A stretch of DNA of 64,000 bases. Source: Luzula sylvatica. Taxonomy: Eukaryota > Streptophyta > Magnoliopsida > Poales > Juncaceae. The translations under genes and the position numbers were made by a program. Below are positions 24,101 through 37,800 of the stretch, piece by piece (the first letter of the stretch is position 1; each line of letters starts with the position of its first letter). The stretch lies in contig CAMPEJ010000004.1 of the NCBI GenBank assembly GCA_946800325.1, forward strand, positions 992,001-1,056,000, given 5' to 3'. The notes below the pieces were generated by a model. That model had not been told where the DNA came from and made no database searches. It was given only the letters and a program-made list of their open reading frames with translations.

Positions 24101-26815
24101 TTTGTAAATTTTGGTAAAATGTTACGTGGTAAAAGATACGATTGAAATGATCTCAAAATACGTTATTTAAACTCCACAAAGCATAAACAAATTGTTTTGA
24201 ATCGAAAAACAAACTTTCTTAGTGTTTGTAAATTTTGGTAAAATGTTATGTGGTAAAAGATACGATTCAAATGATCTCAAAATACGTTATTTGAACTCCC
24301 TAAAGCATAAACAGATTGTTTTGAATCGAAAAACAAACTTTCTTAGTGTTTGTAAATTTTGGTGAAATGTTATGTGGTAAAAAATACGATTCAAATGATC
24401 TCAAAATACGTTATTTGAACTCCCCAAAGCATAAACAGATTGTTTTGAATCGAAAAACAAAATTTCTTAGTGTTTGTAAATTTTGGTGAAATGTTATGTA
24501 GTAAAAGATACGATTCAAATGATCTCAAAATACGGTATTTGAACTCCCCAAAGCATAAACAGATTGTTTTGAATCGAAAAACAAAGTTTCTTAGTGTTTG
24601 TAAATTTTGGTGAAATGTTATGTGGTAAAAGATACGATTCGAATGATCTAAAAATATGTTATTTGAACTCCCCAAAGCATAGACAAATTGTTTTGAATCG
24701 AAAAACAAACTTTCTTAGTGTTTGTAAGTTTTGGTGAAATGTTATGTAGTAAAAGATACGATTCAAATGATCTCAAAATACGTTATTTGAACTCACCAAA
24801 GCATAAACATATTGTTTTGAATCGAAAATCAAACTTTTATAGTGTTTGTAAATTTTGGTGAAATGTTATGTGGTAAAAGATATGATTCAAATGATCTCAA
24901 AATACGTTATTTGAACTCCCCAAAGGATAAACAGATTGTTTTGAATCGAAAAACAAACTTTCTTAGTGTTTGTAAATTTTGGTGAAATGTTATGTGGTAA
25001 AAGATAGATACGATTCAAATGATCTCAAAATACGTTATTTGAACTCCCTAAAGGATAAACAGATTGTTTTGAATCGAAAAACAAACTTTCTTAGTGTTTG
25101 TAAATTTTGGTGAAATGTTATGTGGTAAAAGATATGGTTCAAATGATCTCAAAATACGTTATTTGAACTCCCTAAAGCATAAACAGATTGTTTTGAATCG
25201 AAAAACAAACTTTCTTAGTGTTTGTAAATTTTGTTGAAATATTATGTGGTAAAAAATACGATTCAAATGATCTCAAAATACGTTATTTGAACTCCCCAAA
25301 GCATAAACAGATTGTTTTGAATCGAAAAACAAACTTTCTTAGTGTTTGTAAATTTTGGTGAAATGTTATGTAGTAAAAGATACGATTCAAATGATCTCAA
25401 AATACGTTATTTGAACTCCCCAAAGCATAAACAGATTGTTTTGAATCGAAAATCAAACTTTCTCAGTGTTTGTAAATTTTGGTGAAATGTTATGTGGTAA
25501 AAAATACGATTCGAATGATCTCAAAATACGTTATTTGAACTCCCCAAAGCATAAACAAATTGTTTTGAATCGAAAAACAAACTTTCTTAGTGTTTGTAAA
25601 TTTTGGTGAAATGTTATGTAGTAAAAGATACGATTCAAATGATCTCAAAATACGTTATTTAAACTCCCCAAAGCATAAAAAGATTGTTTTGAATCGAAAA
25701 TCAAACTTTCTCAGTGTTTGTAAATTTTGGTGAAATGTTATGTGGTAAAAGATACGATTCGAATGATCTCAAAATACGTTATTTGAACTCCCCAAAGCAT
25801 AAACAAATTGTTTTGAATCGAAAAACAAACTTTCTTAGTGTTTGTAAATTTTGGTGAAATGTTATGTGGTAAAAGATACGATTCGAATGATCTAAAAATA
25901 TGTTATTTGAACTCCCCAAAGCATAAACAAATTGTTTTGAATCGAAAAACAAAGTTTCTTAGTGTTTGTAAATTTTGGTGAAATGTTATGTAGTAAAAGA
26001 TACGATTCCAATGATCTCAAAATACGTTATTTGAACTCCCCAAAGCATAAACAAATTGTTTTGAATCGAAAAACAAACTTTCTTAGTGTTTGTAAATTTT
26101 GGGGAAATGTTATGTAGTAAAAGATACGATTCAAATGATCTCAAAATACGTTATTTGAACTCCCCAAAGCATAAACAGATTGTTTTGAATCGAAAATCAA
26201 ACTTTCTCAGTGTTTGTAAATTTTGGTGAAATGTTATGTGGTAAAAGATACGATTCGAATGATCTACAAATATGTTATTTGAACTCCCCAAAGGATAAAC
26301 AAATTGTTTTGAATCGAAAAACAAACTTTCTTAGTGTTTGTAAATTTTGGTAAAATGTTATGTGGTAAAAGATACGATTGAAATGATCTCAAAATACGTT
26401 ATTTGAACTCCCCAAAGCATAAACAGATTGTTTTGAATCGAAAAACAAACTTTCTTAGTGTTTGTAAATTTTGGTGAAATGTTATGTAGTAAAAGATACG
26501 ATTCCAATGATCTCAAAATACGTTATTTGAACTCCCCAAAGCATAAACAAATTGTTTTGAATCGAAAAACAAACTTTCTTAGTGTTTGTAAATTTTGGTG
26601 AAATGTTATGTGGTAAAAGATACGATTCGAATGATCTACAAATATGTTATTTGAACTCCCCAAAGCATAAACAGATTGTTTTGAATCGAAAAATAAACTT
26701 TCTTAGTGTTTGTAAATTTTGGTAAAATGTTATGTGGTAAAAGATACGATTGAAATGATCTCAAAATACGTTATTTAAACTCCACAAAGCATAAACAGAT
26801 TGTTTTGAATCGAAA
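18121..26815 (+). repeat. Long unit A (70 monomers, 8695 bp)
   Basis: Seventy monomers and five net +3/+4 changes give 8695 bp before the series restarts at 26816. Correspondence to unit B runs from 18121 to about 25830. Anchors include GTACATTTT (19133 and 27828), CAGACTTTC (19611 and 28306), AGAAAAATACG (20031 and 28725) and TTTGAAAATTTT (23109 and 31805). From about 24.24 kb the offset becomes 71 monomers because unit A has lost one monomer there. A 1-bp deletion is private to A (CATAAAATATTG, about 20459). The last eight monomers (about 25831-26815) do not align in register with B. Confidence 0.82.
20028..20041 (+). repeat. 4-bp A-rich insertion in a monomer
   Basis: AAAAGAAAAATACG replaces AAAAGATACG (+4). 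It occurs at about 20031, 20653, 28725, 29347 and 36307. A related form with nine As (+3) lies at 35683, in the position of unit C that corresponds to 28725 in unit B. Pairs sit 622-626 bp apart (five monomers plus or minus the indel), a sub-unit of the long A/B/C units. Confidence 0.83.
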
Positions 26816-29800
26816 AACAAACTTTCTTAGTGTTTGTAAATTTTGGTGAAATGTTATGTGGTAAAAGATACGATTCGAATGATCTAAAAATATGTTATTT
26901 GAACTCCCCAAAGCATAAACAAATTGTTTTGAATCGAAAAACAAAGTTTCTTAGTGTTTGTAAATTTTGGTGAAATGTTATGTGGTAAAAGATACGATTC
27001 AAATGATCTCAAAATACGTTATTTGAACTCCCCAAAGCATAAACAGATTGTTTTGAATCGAAAAACAAATTTTCTTAGTGTTTGTAAATTTTGGTAAAAT
27101 GTTATGTGGTAAAAGATACGATTGAAATGATCTCAAAATACGTTATTTGAACTCCCCAAAGCATAAACAGATTGTTTTGAATCGAAAAACAAACTTTCTT
27201 AGCGTTTGTAAATTTTGGTGAAATGTTATGTGGTAAAAGATACGATTCAAATGATCTCAAAATACGTTATTTAAACTCCACAAAGCCTAAACAAATTGTT
27301 TTGAATCGAAAAACAAACTTTCTTAGTGTTTGTAAAATTTGGTAAAATGTTATGTGGTAAAAGATACGATTGAAATGATCTCAAAATACGTTATTTGAAC
27401 TCCCCAAAGCATAAACAGATTGTTTTGAATCGAAAAACAAACTTTCTTAGTGTTTGTAAATTTTGGTGAAATGTTATGTAGTAAAAGATACGATTCCAAT
27501 GATCTCAAAATACGTTATTTGAACTCCCCAAAGCATAAACAAATTGTTTTGAATCGAAAAACAAACTTTCTTAGTGTTTGTAAATTTTGGTGAAATGTTA
27601 TGTGGTAAAAGATACGATTCGAATGATCTACAAATATGTTAATTGAACTCCCCAAAGCATAAACAGATTGTTTTGAATCGAAAAACAAACTTTCTTAGTG
27701 TTTGTAAATTTTGGTAAAATGTTATGTGGTAAAAGATACGATTGAAATGATCTCAAAATACGTTATTTAAACTCCACAAAGCATAAACAAATTGTTTTGA
27801 ATCGAAAAACAAACTTTCTTATTGTTTGTACATTTTGGTAAAATGTTATGTGGTAAAAGATACGATTCAAATGATCTCAAAATACGTTATTTGAACTCCC
27901 CAAAGCATAAACAGATTGTTTTGAATCGAAAAACAAACTTTCTTAGTGTTTGTAAATTTTGGTGAAATGTTATGTGGTAAAAGATACGATTCAAATGATC
28001 TCAAAATACGTTATTTGAACTCCCGAAAGCATAAACAGATTGTTTTGAATCGAAAAACAAACTTTCTTAGTGTTTGTAAATTTTGGTGAAATGTTATGTG
28101 GTAAAAAATACGATTCAAATGATCTCAAAATACGTTATTTGAACTCCCCAAAGCATAAACAGATTGTTTTGAATCGAAAAACAAACTTTCTTAGTGTTTG
28201 TAAATTTTGGTGAAATGTTATGTAGTAAAAGATACGATTCAAATGATCTCAAAATACGTTATTTGAACTCCCCAAAGCATAAACAGATTGTTTTGAATCG
28301 AAAAACAGACTTTCTTAGTGTTTGTAAATTTTGGTGAAATGTTATGTGGTAAAAGATACGATTCGAATGATCTAAAAATATGTTATTTGAACTCCCCAAA
28401 GCATAGACAAATTGTTTTGAATCGAAAAACAAACTTTCTTAGTGTTTGTAAATTTTGGTGAAATGTTATGTAGTAAAAGATACGATTCAAATGATCTCAA
28501 AATACGTTATTTGAACTCCCCAAAGCATAAACATATTGTTTTGAATCGAAAATCAAACTTTCTTAGTGTTTGTAAATTTTAGTGAAATGTTATGTGGTAA
28601 AAGATATGATTCAAATGATCTCAAAATACGTTATTTGAACTCCCCAAAGGATAAACAGATTGTTTTGAATCGAAAAACAAACTTTCTTAGTGTTTGTAAA
28701 TTTTGGTGAAATGTTATGTGGTAAAAGAAAAATACGATTCAAATGATCTCAAAATACGTTATTTGAACTCCTTAAAGCATAAACAGATTGTTTTGAATCG
28801 AAAAACAAACTTTCTTAGTGTTTGTAAATTTTGGTGAAATGTTATGTGGTAAAAGATACGATTCAAATGATCTCAAAATACGTTATTTGAACTCCACAAA
28901 GCATAAACAGATTGTTTTGAATCGAAAAACAGACTTTCTTAGTGTTTGTAAATTTTGGTGAAATGTTATGTGGTAAAAGATACGATTCGAATGATCTAAA
29001 AATATGTTATTTGAACTCCCCAAAGCATAGACAAATTGTTTTGAATCGAAAAACAAAGTTTCTTAGTGTTTGTAAATTTTGGTGAAATGTTATGTAGTAA
29101 AAGATACGATTCAAATGATCTCAAAATACGTTATTTGAACTCCCCAAAGCATAAACATATTGTTTTGAATCGAAAAACAAATTTTCTTAGTGTTTGTAAA
29201 TTTTAGTGAAATGTTATGTGGTAAAAGATACGATTGAAATGATCTCAAAATACGTTATTTGAACTCCCCAAAGCATAAACAGATTGTTTTGAATCGAAAA
29301 ACAAACTTTCTTAGTGTTTGTAAATTTTGGTGAAATGTTATGTGGTAAAAGAAAAATACGATTCAAATGATCTCAAAATACGTTATTTGAACTCCCCAAA
29401 GCTTAAACAGATTGTTTTGAATCGAAAAACAAACTTTCTTAGTGTTTGTAAATTTTGGTGAAATGTTATGGGGTAAAAGATACGATTCAAATGATCTCAA
29501 AATACGTTATTTAAACTCCACAGAGCATAAACAAATTGTTTTGAATCGAAAAACAAACTTTCTTAGTGTTTGTAAATTTTGGTGAAATGTTATGTGGTAA
29601 AAGATACGATTCGAATGATCTAAAAATATGTTATTTGAACTCCCCAAAGCATAAACAAATTGTTTTGAATCGAAAAACAAAGTTTCTTAGTGTTTGTAAA
29701 TTTTGGTGAAATGTTATGTGGTAAAAGATACGATTCAAATGATCTCAAAATACGTTATTTGAACTCCCCAAAGCATAAACAGATTGTTTTGAATCGGAAA

Positions 29801-32800
29801 AGAAATTTTCTCAGTGTTTGTAAATTTTGGTAAAATGTTATGTGGTAAAAGATACGATTGAAATGATCTCAAAATACGTTATTTGAACTCCCCAAAGGAT
29901 AAACAGATTGTTTTGAATCGAAAAACAAACTTTCTTAGTGTTTGTAAATTTTGGTGAAATGTTATGTGGTAAAAGATAGATACGATTCAAATGATCTCAA
30001 AATACGTTATTTGAACTCCTTAAAGGATAAACAGATTGTTTTGAATCGAAAAACAAACTTTCTTAGTGTTTGTAAATTTTGGTGAAATGTTATGTGGTAA
30101 AAGATATGATTCAAATGATCTCAAAATACGTTATTTGAACTCCCTAAAGCATAAACAGATTGTTTTGAATCGAAAAACAAACTTTCTTAGTGTTTGTAAA
30201 TTTTGGTGAAATGTTATGTGGTAAAAAATACGATTCAAATGATCTCAAAATACGTTATTTGAACTCCCCAAAGCATAAACAGATTGTTTTGAATCGAAAA
30301 ACAAACTTTCTTAGTGTTTGTAAATTTTGGTAAAATGTTATGTGGTAAAAGATACGATTCAAATGATCTCAAAATACGTTATTTGAACTCCCCAAAGCAT
30401 AAATAGATTGTTTTGAATCGAAAAACAAACTTTCTTAGTGTTTGTAAATTTTTGTGAAATGTTATGTGGTAAAAGATACGATTCCAATGATCTCAAAATA
30501 CGTTATTTGAACTCCCCAAAGCATAAACAGATTGTTTTGAATCGAAAAACAAACTTTCTTAGTGTTTGTAAATTTTGGTGAAATGTTATGTGGTAAAAGA
30601 TACGATTCAAATGATCTCAAAATACGTTATTTGAACTCCCCAAAGGATAAACAGATTGTTTTGAATCGAAAAACAAACTTTCTTAGTGTTTGTAAATTTT
30701 GGTGAAATGTTATGTGGTAAAAGATATGATTCAAATGATCTCAAAATACGTTATTTGAACTCCCTAAAGCATAAACAGATTGTTTTGAATCGAAAAACAA
30801 ACTTTCTTAGTGTTTGTAAATTTTGGTGAAATGTTATGTGGTAAAAAATACGATTCAAATGATCTCAAAAGACGTTATTTGAACTCCCCAAAGCATAAAC
30901 AGATTGTTTTGAATCGAAAAACAAACTTTCTTAGTGTTTGTAAATTTTGGTGAAATGTTATGTAGTAAAAGATACGATTCAAATGATCTCAAAATACGTT
31001 ATTTGAACTCCCCAAAGCATAAACAGATTGTTTTGAATCGAAAATCAAACTTTCTCAGTGTTTGTAAATTTTGGTGAAATGTTATGTGGTAAAAGATACG
31101 ATTCGAATGATCTCAAAATACGTTATTTGAACTCCCCAAAGCATAAACAAATTGTTTTGAATCGAAAAACAAAATTTCTTAGTGTTTGTAAATTTTGGTG
31201 AAATGTTATGTAGTAAAAGATACGATTCAAATGATCTCAAAATACGTTATTTGAACTCCCCAAAGCATAAACATATTGTTTTGAATCGAAAATCAAACTT
31301 TCTCAGTGTTTGTAAATTTTGGTGAAATGTTATGTGGTAAAAGATACGATTCCAATGATCTCAAAATACGTTATTTGAACTCCCCAAAGCATAAACAGAT
31401 TGTTTTGAATCGAAAAACAAACTTTCTTAGTGTTTGTAAATTTTGGTGAAATGTTATGTAGTAAAAGATACGATTCAAATGATCTCAAAATACGATATTT
31501 GAACTCCCCAAAGCTTAAACAGATTGTTTTGAATCGAAAAACAAACTTTCTTAGCGTTTGTAAATTTTGGTGAAATGTTATGTGGTAAAAGATACGATTC
31601 GAATGATCTAAAAATACGTTATTTGAACTCCCCAAAGCATAAACAAATTGTTTTGAATCGAAAAACAAACTTTCTTAGTGTTTGTAAATTTTGGTGAAAT
31701 GTTATGTGGTAAAAGATACGATTCAAATGATCTCAAAATACGTTATTTGAACTCCCCAAAGCATAAACAGATTGTTTTGAATCGAAAAACAAACTTTCTT
31801 AGTGTTTGAAAATTTTGGTAAAATGTTATGTGGTAAAAGATACGATTCAAATGATCTCAAAATACGTTATTTGAACTCCCCAAAGCTTAAACAGATTGTT
31901 TTGAATCGAAAAACAAACTTTCTTAGTGTTTGTAAATTTTGGTGAAATGTTATGTGGTAAAAGATACGAATCAAATGATCTCAAAATACGTTATTTGAAC
32001 TCCCAAAAGCATAAACAGATTGTTTTGAATGGAAAAACAAACTTTCTTAGTGTTTGTAAATTTTGGTGAAATGTTATGTAGTAAAAGCTACGATTCAAAT
32101 GATCTCAAAATACGTTATTTGAACTCCCCAAAGCATAAACAGATTGTTTTGAATCGAAAAACAAACTTTCTTAGTGTTTGTAAATTTTGGTGAAATGTTA
32201 TGTGGTAAAAGATACGATTCGAATGATCTAAAAATATGTTATTTGAACTCCCCAAAGCATAAACAAATTGTTTTGAATCGAAAAACAAAGTTTCTTAGTG
32301 TTTGTAAATTTTGGTGAAATGTTATGTGGTAAAAGATACGATTCCAATGATCTCAAAATACGTTATTTGAACTCCCCAAAGCATAAACAGATTGTTTTGA
32401 ATCGAAAAACAAACTTTCTTAGTGTTTGTAAATTTTGGTAAAATGTTATGTGGTAAAAGATACGATTGAAATGATCTCAAAATACGTTATTTGAACTCCC
32501 CAAAGCATAAACAGATTGTTTTGAATCGAAAAACAAACTTTCTTAGTGTTTGTAAATTTTGGTGAAATGTTATGTAGTAAAAGATACGATTGCAATGATC
32601 TCAAAATACGTTATTTGAACTCCCCAAAGCATAAACAAATTGTTTTGAATCGAAAAACAAACTTTCTTAGTGTTTGTAAATTTTGGTGAATTGTTATGTG
32701 GTAAAAGATACGATTCGAATGATCTACAAATATGTTATTTGAACTCCCCAAAGCATAAACAGATTGTTTTGAATCGAAAAACAAACTTTCTTAGTGTTTG

Positions 32801-34891
32801 TAAATTTTGGTAAAATGTTACGTGGTAAAAGATACGATTGAAATGATCTCAAAATACGTTATTTAAACTCCACAAAGCATAAACAAATTGTTTTGAATCG
32901 AAAAACAAACTTTCTTAGTGTTTGTAAATTTTGGTAAAATGTTATGTGGTAAAAGATACGATTCAAATGATCTCAAAATACGTTATTTGAACTCCCCAAA
33001 GCATAAACAGATTGTTTTGAATCGAAAAACAAACTTTCTTAGTGTTTGTAAATTTTGGTGAAATGTTATGTGGTAAAAGATACGATTCAAATGATCTCAA
33101 AATACGTTATTTGAACTCCCTAAAGCATAAACATATTGTTTTGAATCGAAAAACAAACTTTCTTAGTGTTTGTAAATTTTGGTGAAATGTTATGTGGTTA
33201 AAAATACGATTCAAATGATCTCAAAATACGTTATTTGAACTCCCCAAAGCATAAACAGATTGTTTTGAATCGAAAAACAAAATTTCTTAGTGTTTGTAAA
33301 TTTTGGTGAAATGTTATGTAGTAAAAGATACGATTCAAATGATCTCAAAATACGTTATTTGAACTCCCCAAAGCATAAACAGATTGTTTTGAATCGAAAA
33401 ACAAACTTTCTTAGTGTTTGTAAATTTTGGTGAAATGTTATGTGGTAAAAGATACGATTCGAATGATCTAAAAATATGTTATTTGAACTCCCCAAAGCAT
33501 AGACAAATTGTTTTGAATCGAAAAACAAACTTTCTTAGTGTTTGTAAATTTTGGTGAAATGTTATGTAGTAAAAGATACGATTCAAATGATCTCAAAATA
33601 CGTTATTTGAACTCACCAAAGCATAAACATATTGTTTTGAATCGAAAATCAAACTTTCTTAGTGTTTGTAAATTTTGGTGAAATGTTATGTGGTAAAAGA
33701 TATGATTCAAATGATCTCAAAATACGTTATTTGAACTCCCCAAAGGATAAACAGATTGTTTTGAATCGAAAAACAAACTTTCTTAGTGTTTGTAAATTTT
33801 GGTGAAATGTTATGTGGTAAAAGATAGATACGATTCAAATGATCTCAAAATACGTTATTTGAACTCCCTAAAGGATAAACAGATTGTTTTGAATCGAAAA
33901 ACAAACTTTCTTAGTGTTTGTAAATTTTGGTGAAATGTTATGTGGTAAAAGATATGGTTCAAATGATCTCAAAATACGTTATTTGAACTCCCTAAAGCAT
34001 AAACAGATTGTTTTGAATCGAAAAACAAACTTTCTTAGTGTTTGTAAATTTTGTTGAAATGTTATGTGGTAAAAAATACGATTCAAATGATCTCAAAATA
34101 CGTTATTTGAACTCCCCAAAGCATAAACAGATTGTTTTGAATCGAAAAACAAACTTTCTTAGTGTTTGTAAATTTTGGTGAAATGTTATGTAGTAAAAGA
34201 TACGATTCAAATCATCTCAAAATACGTTATTTGAACTCCCCAAAGCATAAACAGATTGTTTTGAATCGAAAATCAAACTTTCTCAGTGTTTGTAAATTTT
34301 GGTGAAATGTTATGTGGTAAAAAATACGATTCGAATGATCTCAAAATACGTTATTTGAACTCCCCAAAGCATAAACAAATTGTTTTGAATGGAAAAACAA
34401 ACTTTCTTAGTGTTTGTAAATTTTGGTGAAATGTTATGTAGTAAAAGATACGATTCAAATGATCTCAAAATACGTTATTTGAACTCCCCAAAGCATAAAA
34501 AGATTGTTTTGAATCGAAAATCAAACTTTCTCAGTGTTTGTAAATTTTGGTGAAATGTTATGTGGTAAAAGATACGATTCGAATGATCTCAAAATACGTT
34601 ATTTGAACTCCCCAAAGCATAAACAAATTGTTTTGAATCGAAAAACAAACTTTCTTAGTGTTTGTAAATTTTGGGGAAATGTTATGTGGTAAAAGATACG
34701 ATTCGAATGATCTACAAATATGTTATTTGAACTCCCCAAAGCATAAACAGATTGTTTTGAATCGAAAAACAAACTTTCTTAGTGTTTGTAAATTTTGGTG
34801 AAATGTTATGTAGTAAAAGATACGATTCAAATGATCTCAAAATACGTTATTTGAACTCCCCAAAGCATAAACAGATTGTTTTGAATCGAAA
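26816..34891 (+). repeat. Long unit B
   Basis: Copy of unit A (26816-34650) and source or sister of unit C: 27932 onward matches 34892 onward at 6960 bp (56 monomers plus 16). Shared rare variants: TCCCGAAAG (about 28020 and 34980), CAGACTTTC (28306 and 35266; 28928 and 35887), AAAAGACG, AGCGTTTG (about 31553 and 38512), GAATGG (about 32029 and 38988), AGCTACG, GATATGG (33951 and 40786). B keeps the full monomer number at both places where A (24.24 kb) and C (39.3 kb) each lack one monomer, so it is the best reference copy. Confidence 0.82.
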
Positions 34892-37800
34892 AACAAACTT
34901 TCTTAGTGTTTGTAAATTTTGGTGAAATGTTATGTGGTAAAAGATACGATTCAAATGATCTCAAAATACGTTATTTGAACTCCCGAAAGCATAAACAGAT
35001 TGTTTTGAATCGAAAAACAAACTTTCTTAGTGTTTGTAAATTTTGGTGAAATGTTATGTGGTAAAAAATACGATTCAAATGATCTCAAAATACGTTATTT
35101 GAACTCCCCAAAGCATAAACAGATTGTTTTGAATCGAAAAACAAACTTTCTTAGTGTTTGTAAATTTTGGTGAAATGTTATGTAGTAAAAGATACGATTC
35201 AAATGATCTCAAAATACGTTATTTGAACTCCCCAAAGCATAAACAGATTGTTTTGAATCGAAAAACAGACTTTCTTAGTGTTTGTAAATTTTGGTGAAAT
35301 GTTATGTGGTAAAAGATACGATTCGAATGATCCAAAAATATGTTATTTGAACTCCCCAAAGCATAGACAAATTGTTTTGAATCGAAAAACAAACTTTCTT
35401 AGTGTTTGTAAATTTTGGTGAAATGTTATGTAGTAAAAGATACGATTCAAATGATCTCAAAATACGTTATTTGAACTCCCCAAAGCATAAACATATTGTT
35501 TTGAATCGAAAATCAAACTTTCTTAGTGTTTGTAAATTTTAGTGAAATGTTATGTGGTAAAAGATATGATTCAAATGATCTCAAAATACGTTATTTGAAC
35601 TCCCCAAAGGATAAACAGATTGTTTTGAATCGAAAAACAAACTTTCTTAGTGTTTGTAAATTTTGGTGAAATGTTATGTGGTAAAAAAAAATACGATTCA
35701 AATGATCTCAAAATACGTTATTTGAACTCCTTAAAGCATAAACAGATTGTTTTGAATCGAAAAACAAACTTTCTTAGTGTTTGTAAATTTTGGTGAAATG
35801 TTATGTGGTAAAAGATACGATTCAAATGATCTCAAAATACGTTATTTGAACTCCACAAAGCATAAACAGATTGTTTTGAATCGAAAAACAGACTTTCTTA
35901 GTGTTTGTAAATTTTGGTGAAATGTTATGTGGTAAAAGATACGATTCGAATGATCTAAAAATATGTTATTTGAACTCCCCAAAGCATAGACAAATTGTTT
36001 TGAATCGAAAAACAAAGTTTCTTAGTGTTTGTAAATTTTGGTGAAATGTTATGTAGTAAAAGATACGATTCAAATGATCTCAAAATACGTTATTTGAACT
36101 CCCCAAAGCATAAACATATTGTTTTGAATCGAAAAACAAATTTTCTTAGTGTTTGTAAATTTTAGTGAAATGTTATGTGGTAAAAGATACGATTGAAATG
36201 ATCTCAAAATACGTTATTTGAACTCCCCAAAGCATAAACAGATTGTTTTGAATCGAAAAACAAACTTTCTTAGTGTTTGTAAATTTTGGTGAAATGTTAT
36301 GTGGTAAAAGAAAAATACGATTCAAATGATCTCAAAATACGTTATTTGAACTCCCCAAAGCATAAACAGATTGTTTTGAATCGAAAAACAAACTTTCTTA
36401 GTGTTTGTAAATTTTGGTGAAATGTTATGTGGTAAAAGATACGATTCAAATGATCTCAAAATACGTTATTTAAACTCCACAAAGCATAAACAAATTGTTT
36501 TGAATCGAAAAACAAACTTTCTTAGTGTTTGTAAATTTTGGTGAAATGTTATGTGGTAAAAGATACGATTCGAATGATCTAAAAATATGTTATTTGAACT
36601 CCCCAAAGCATAAACAAATTGTTTTGAATCGAAAAACAAAGTTTCTTAGTGTTTGTAAATTTTGGTGAAATGTCATGTGGTAAAAGATACGATTCAAATG
36701 ATCTCAAAATACGTTATTTGAACTCCCCAAAGCATAAACAGATTGTTTTGAATCGGAAAACAAATTTTCTCAGTGTTTGTAAATTTTGGTAAAATGTTAT
36801 GTGGTAAAAGATACGATTGAAATGATATCAAAATACGTTATTTGAACTCCCCAAAGGATAAACAGATTGTTTTGAATCGAAAAACAAACTTTCTTAGTGT
36901 TTGTAAATTTTGGTGAAATGTTATGTGGTAAAAGATAGATACGATTCAAATGATCTCAAAATACGTTATTTGAACTCCTTAAAGGATAAACAGATTGTTT
37001 TGAATCGAAAAACAAACTTTCTTAGTGTTTGTAAATTTTGGTGAAATGTTATGTGGTAAAAGATATGATTCAAATGATCTCAAAATACGTTATTTGAACT
37101 CCCTAAAGCATAAACAGATTGTTTTGAATCGAAAAACAAACTTTCTTAGTGTTTGTAAATTTTGGTGAAATGTTATGTGGTAAAAAATACGATTCAAATG
37201 ATCTCAAAATACGTTATTTGAACTCCCCAAAGCATAAACAGATTGTTTTGAATCGAAAAACAAACTTTCTTAGTGTTTGTAAATTTTGGTAAAATGTTAT
37301 GTGGTAAAAGATACGATTCAAATGATCTCAAAATACGTTATTTGAACTCCCCAAAGCATAAACAGATTGTTTTGAATCGAAAAACAAACTTTCTTAGTGT
37401 TTGTAAATTTTTGTGAAATGTTATGTGGTAAAAGATACGATTCCAATGATCTCAAAATACGTTATTTGAACTCCCCAAAGCATAAACAGATTGTTTTGAA
37501 TCGAAAAACAAACTTTCTTAGTGTTTGTAAATTTTGGTGAAATGTTATGTGGTAAAAGATACGATTCAAATGATCTCAAAATACGTTATTTGAACTCCCC
37601 AAAGGATAAACAGATTGTTTTGAATCGAAAAACAAACTTTCTTAGTGTTTGTAAATTTTGGTGAAATGTTATGTGGTAAAAGATATGATTCAAATGATCT
37701 CAAAATACGTTATTTGAACTCCCTAAAGCATAAACAGATTGTTTTGAATCGAAAAACAAACTTTCTTAGTGTTTGTAAATTTTGGTGAAATGTTATGTGG

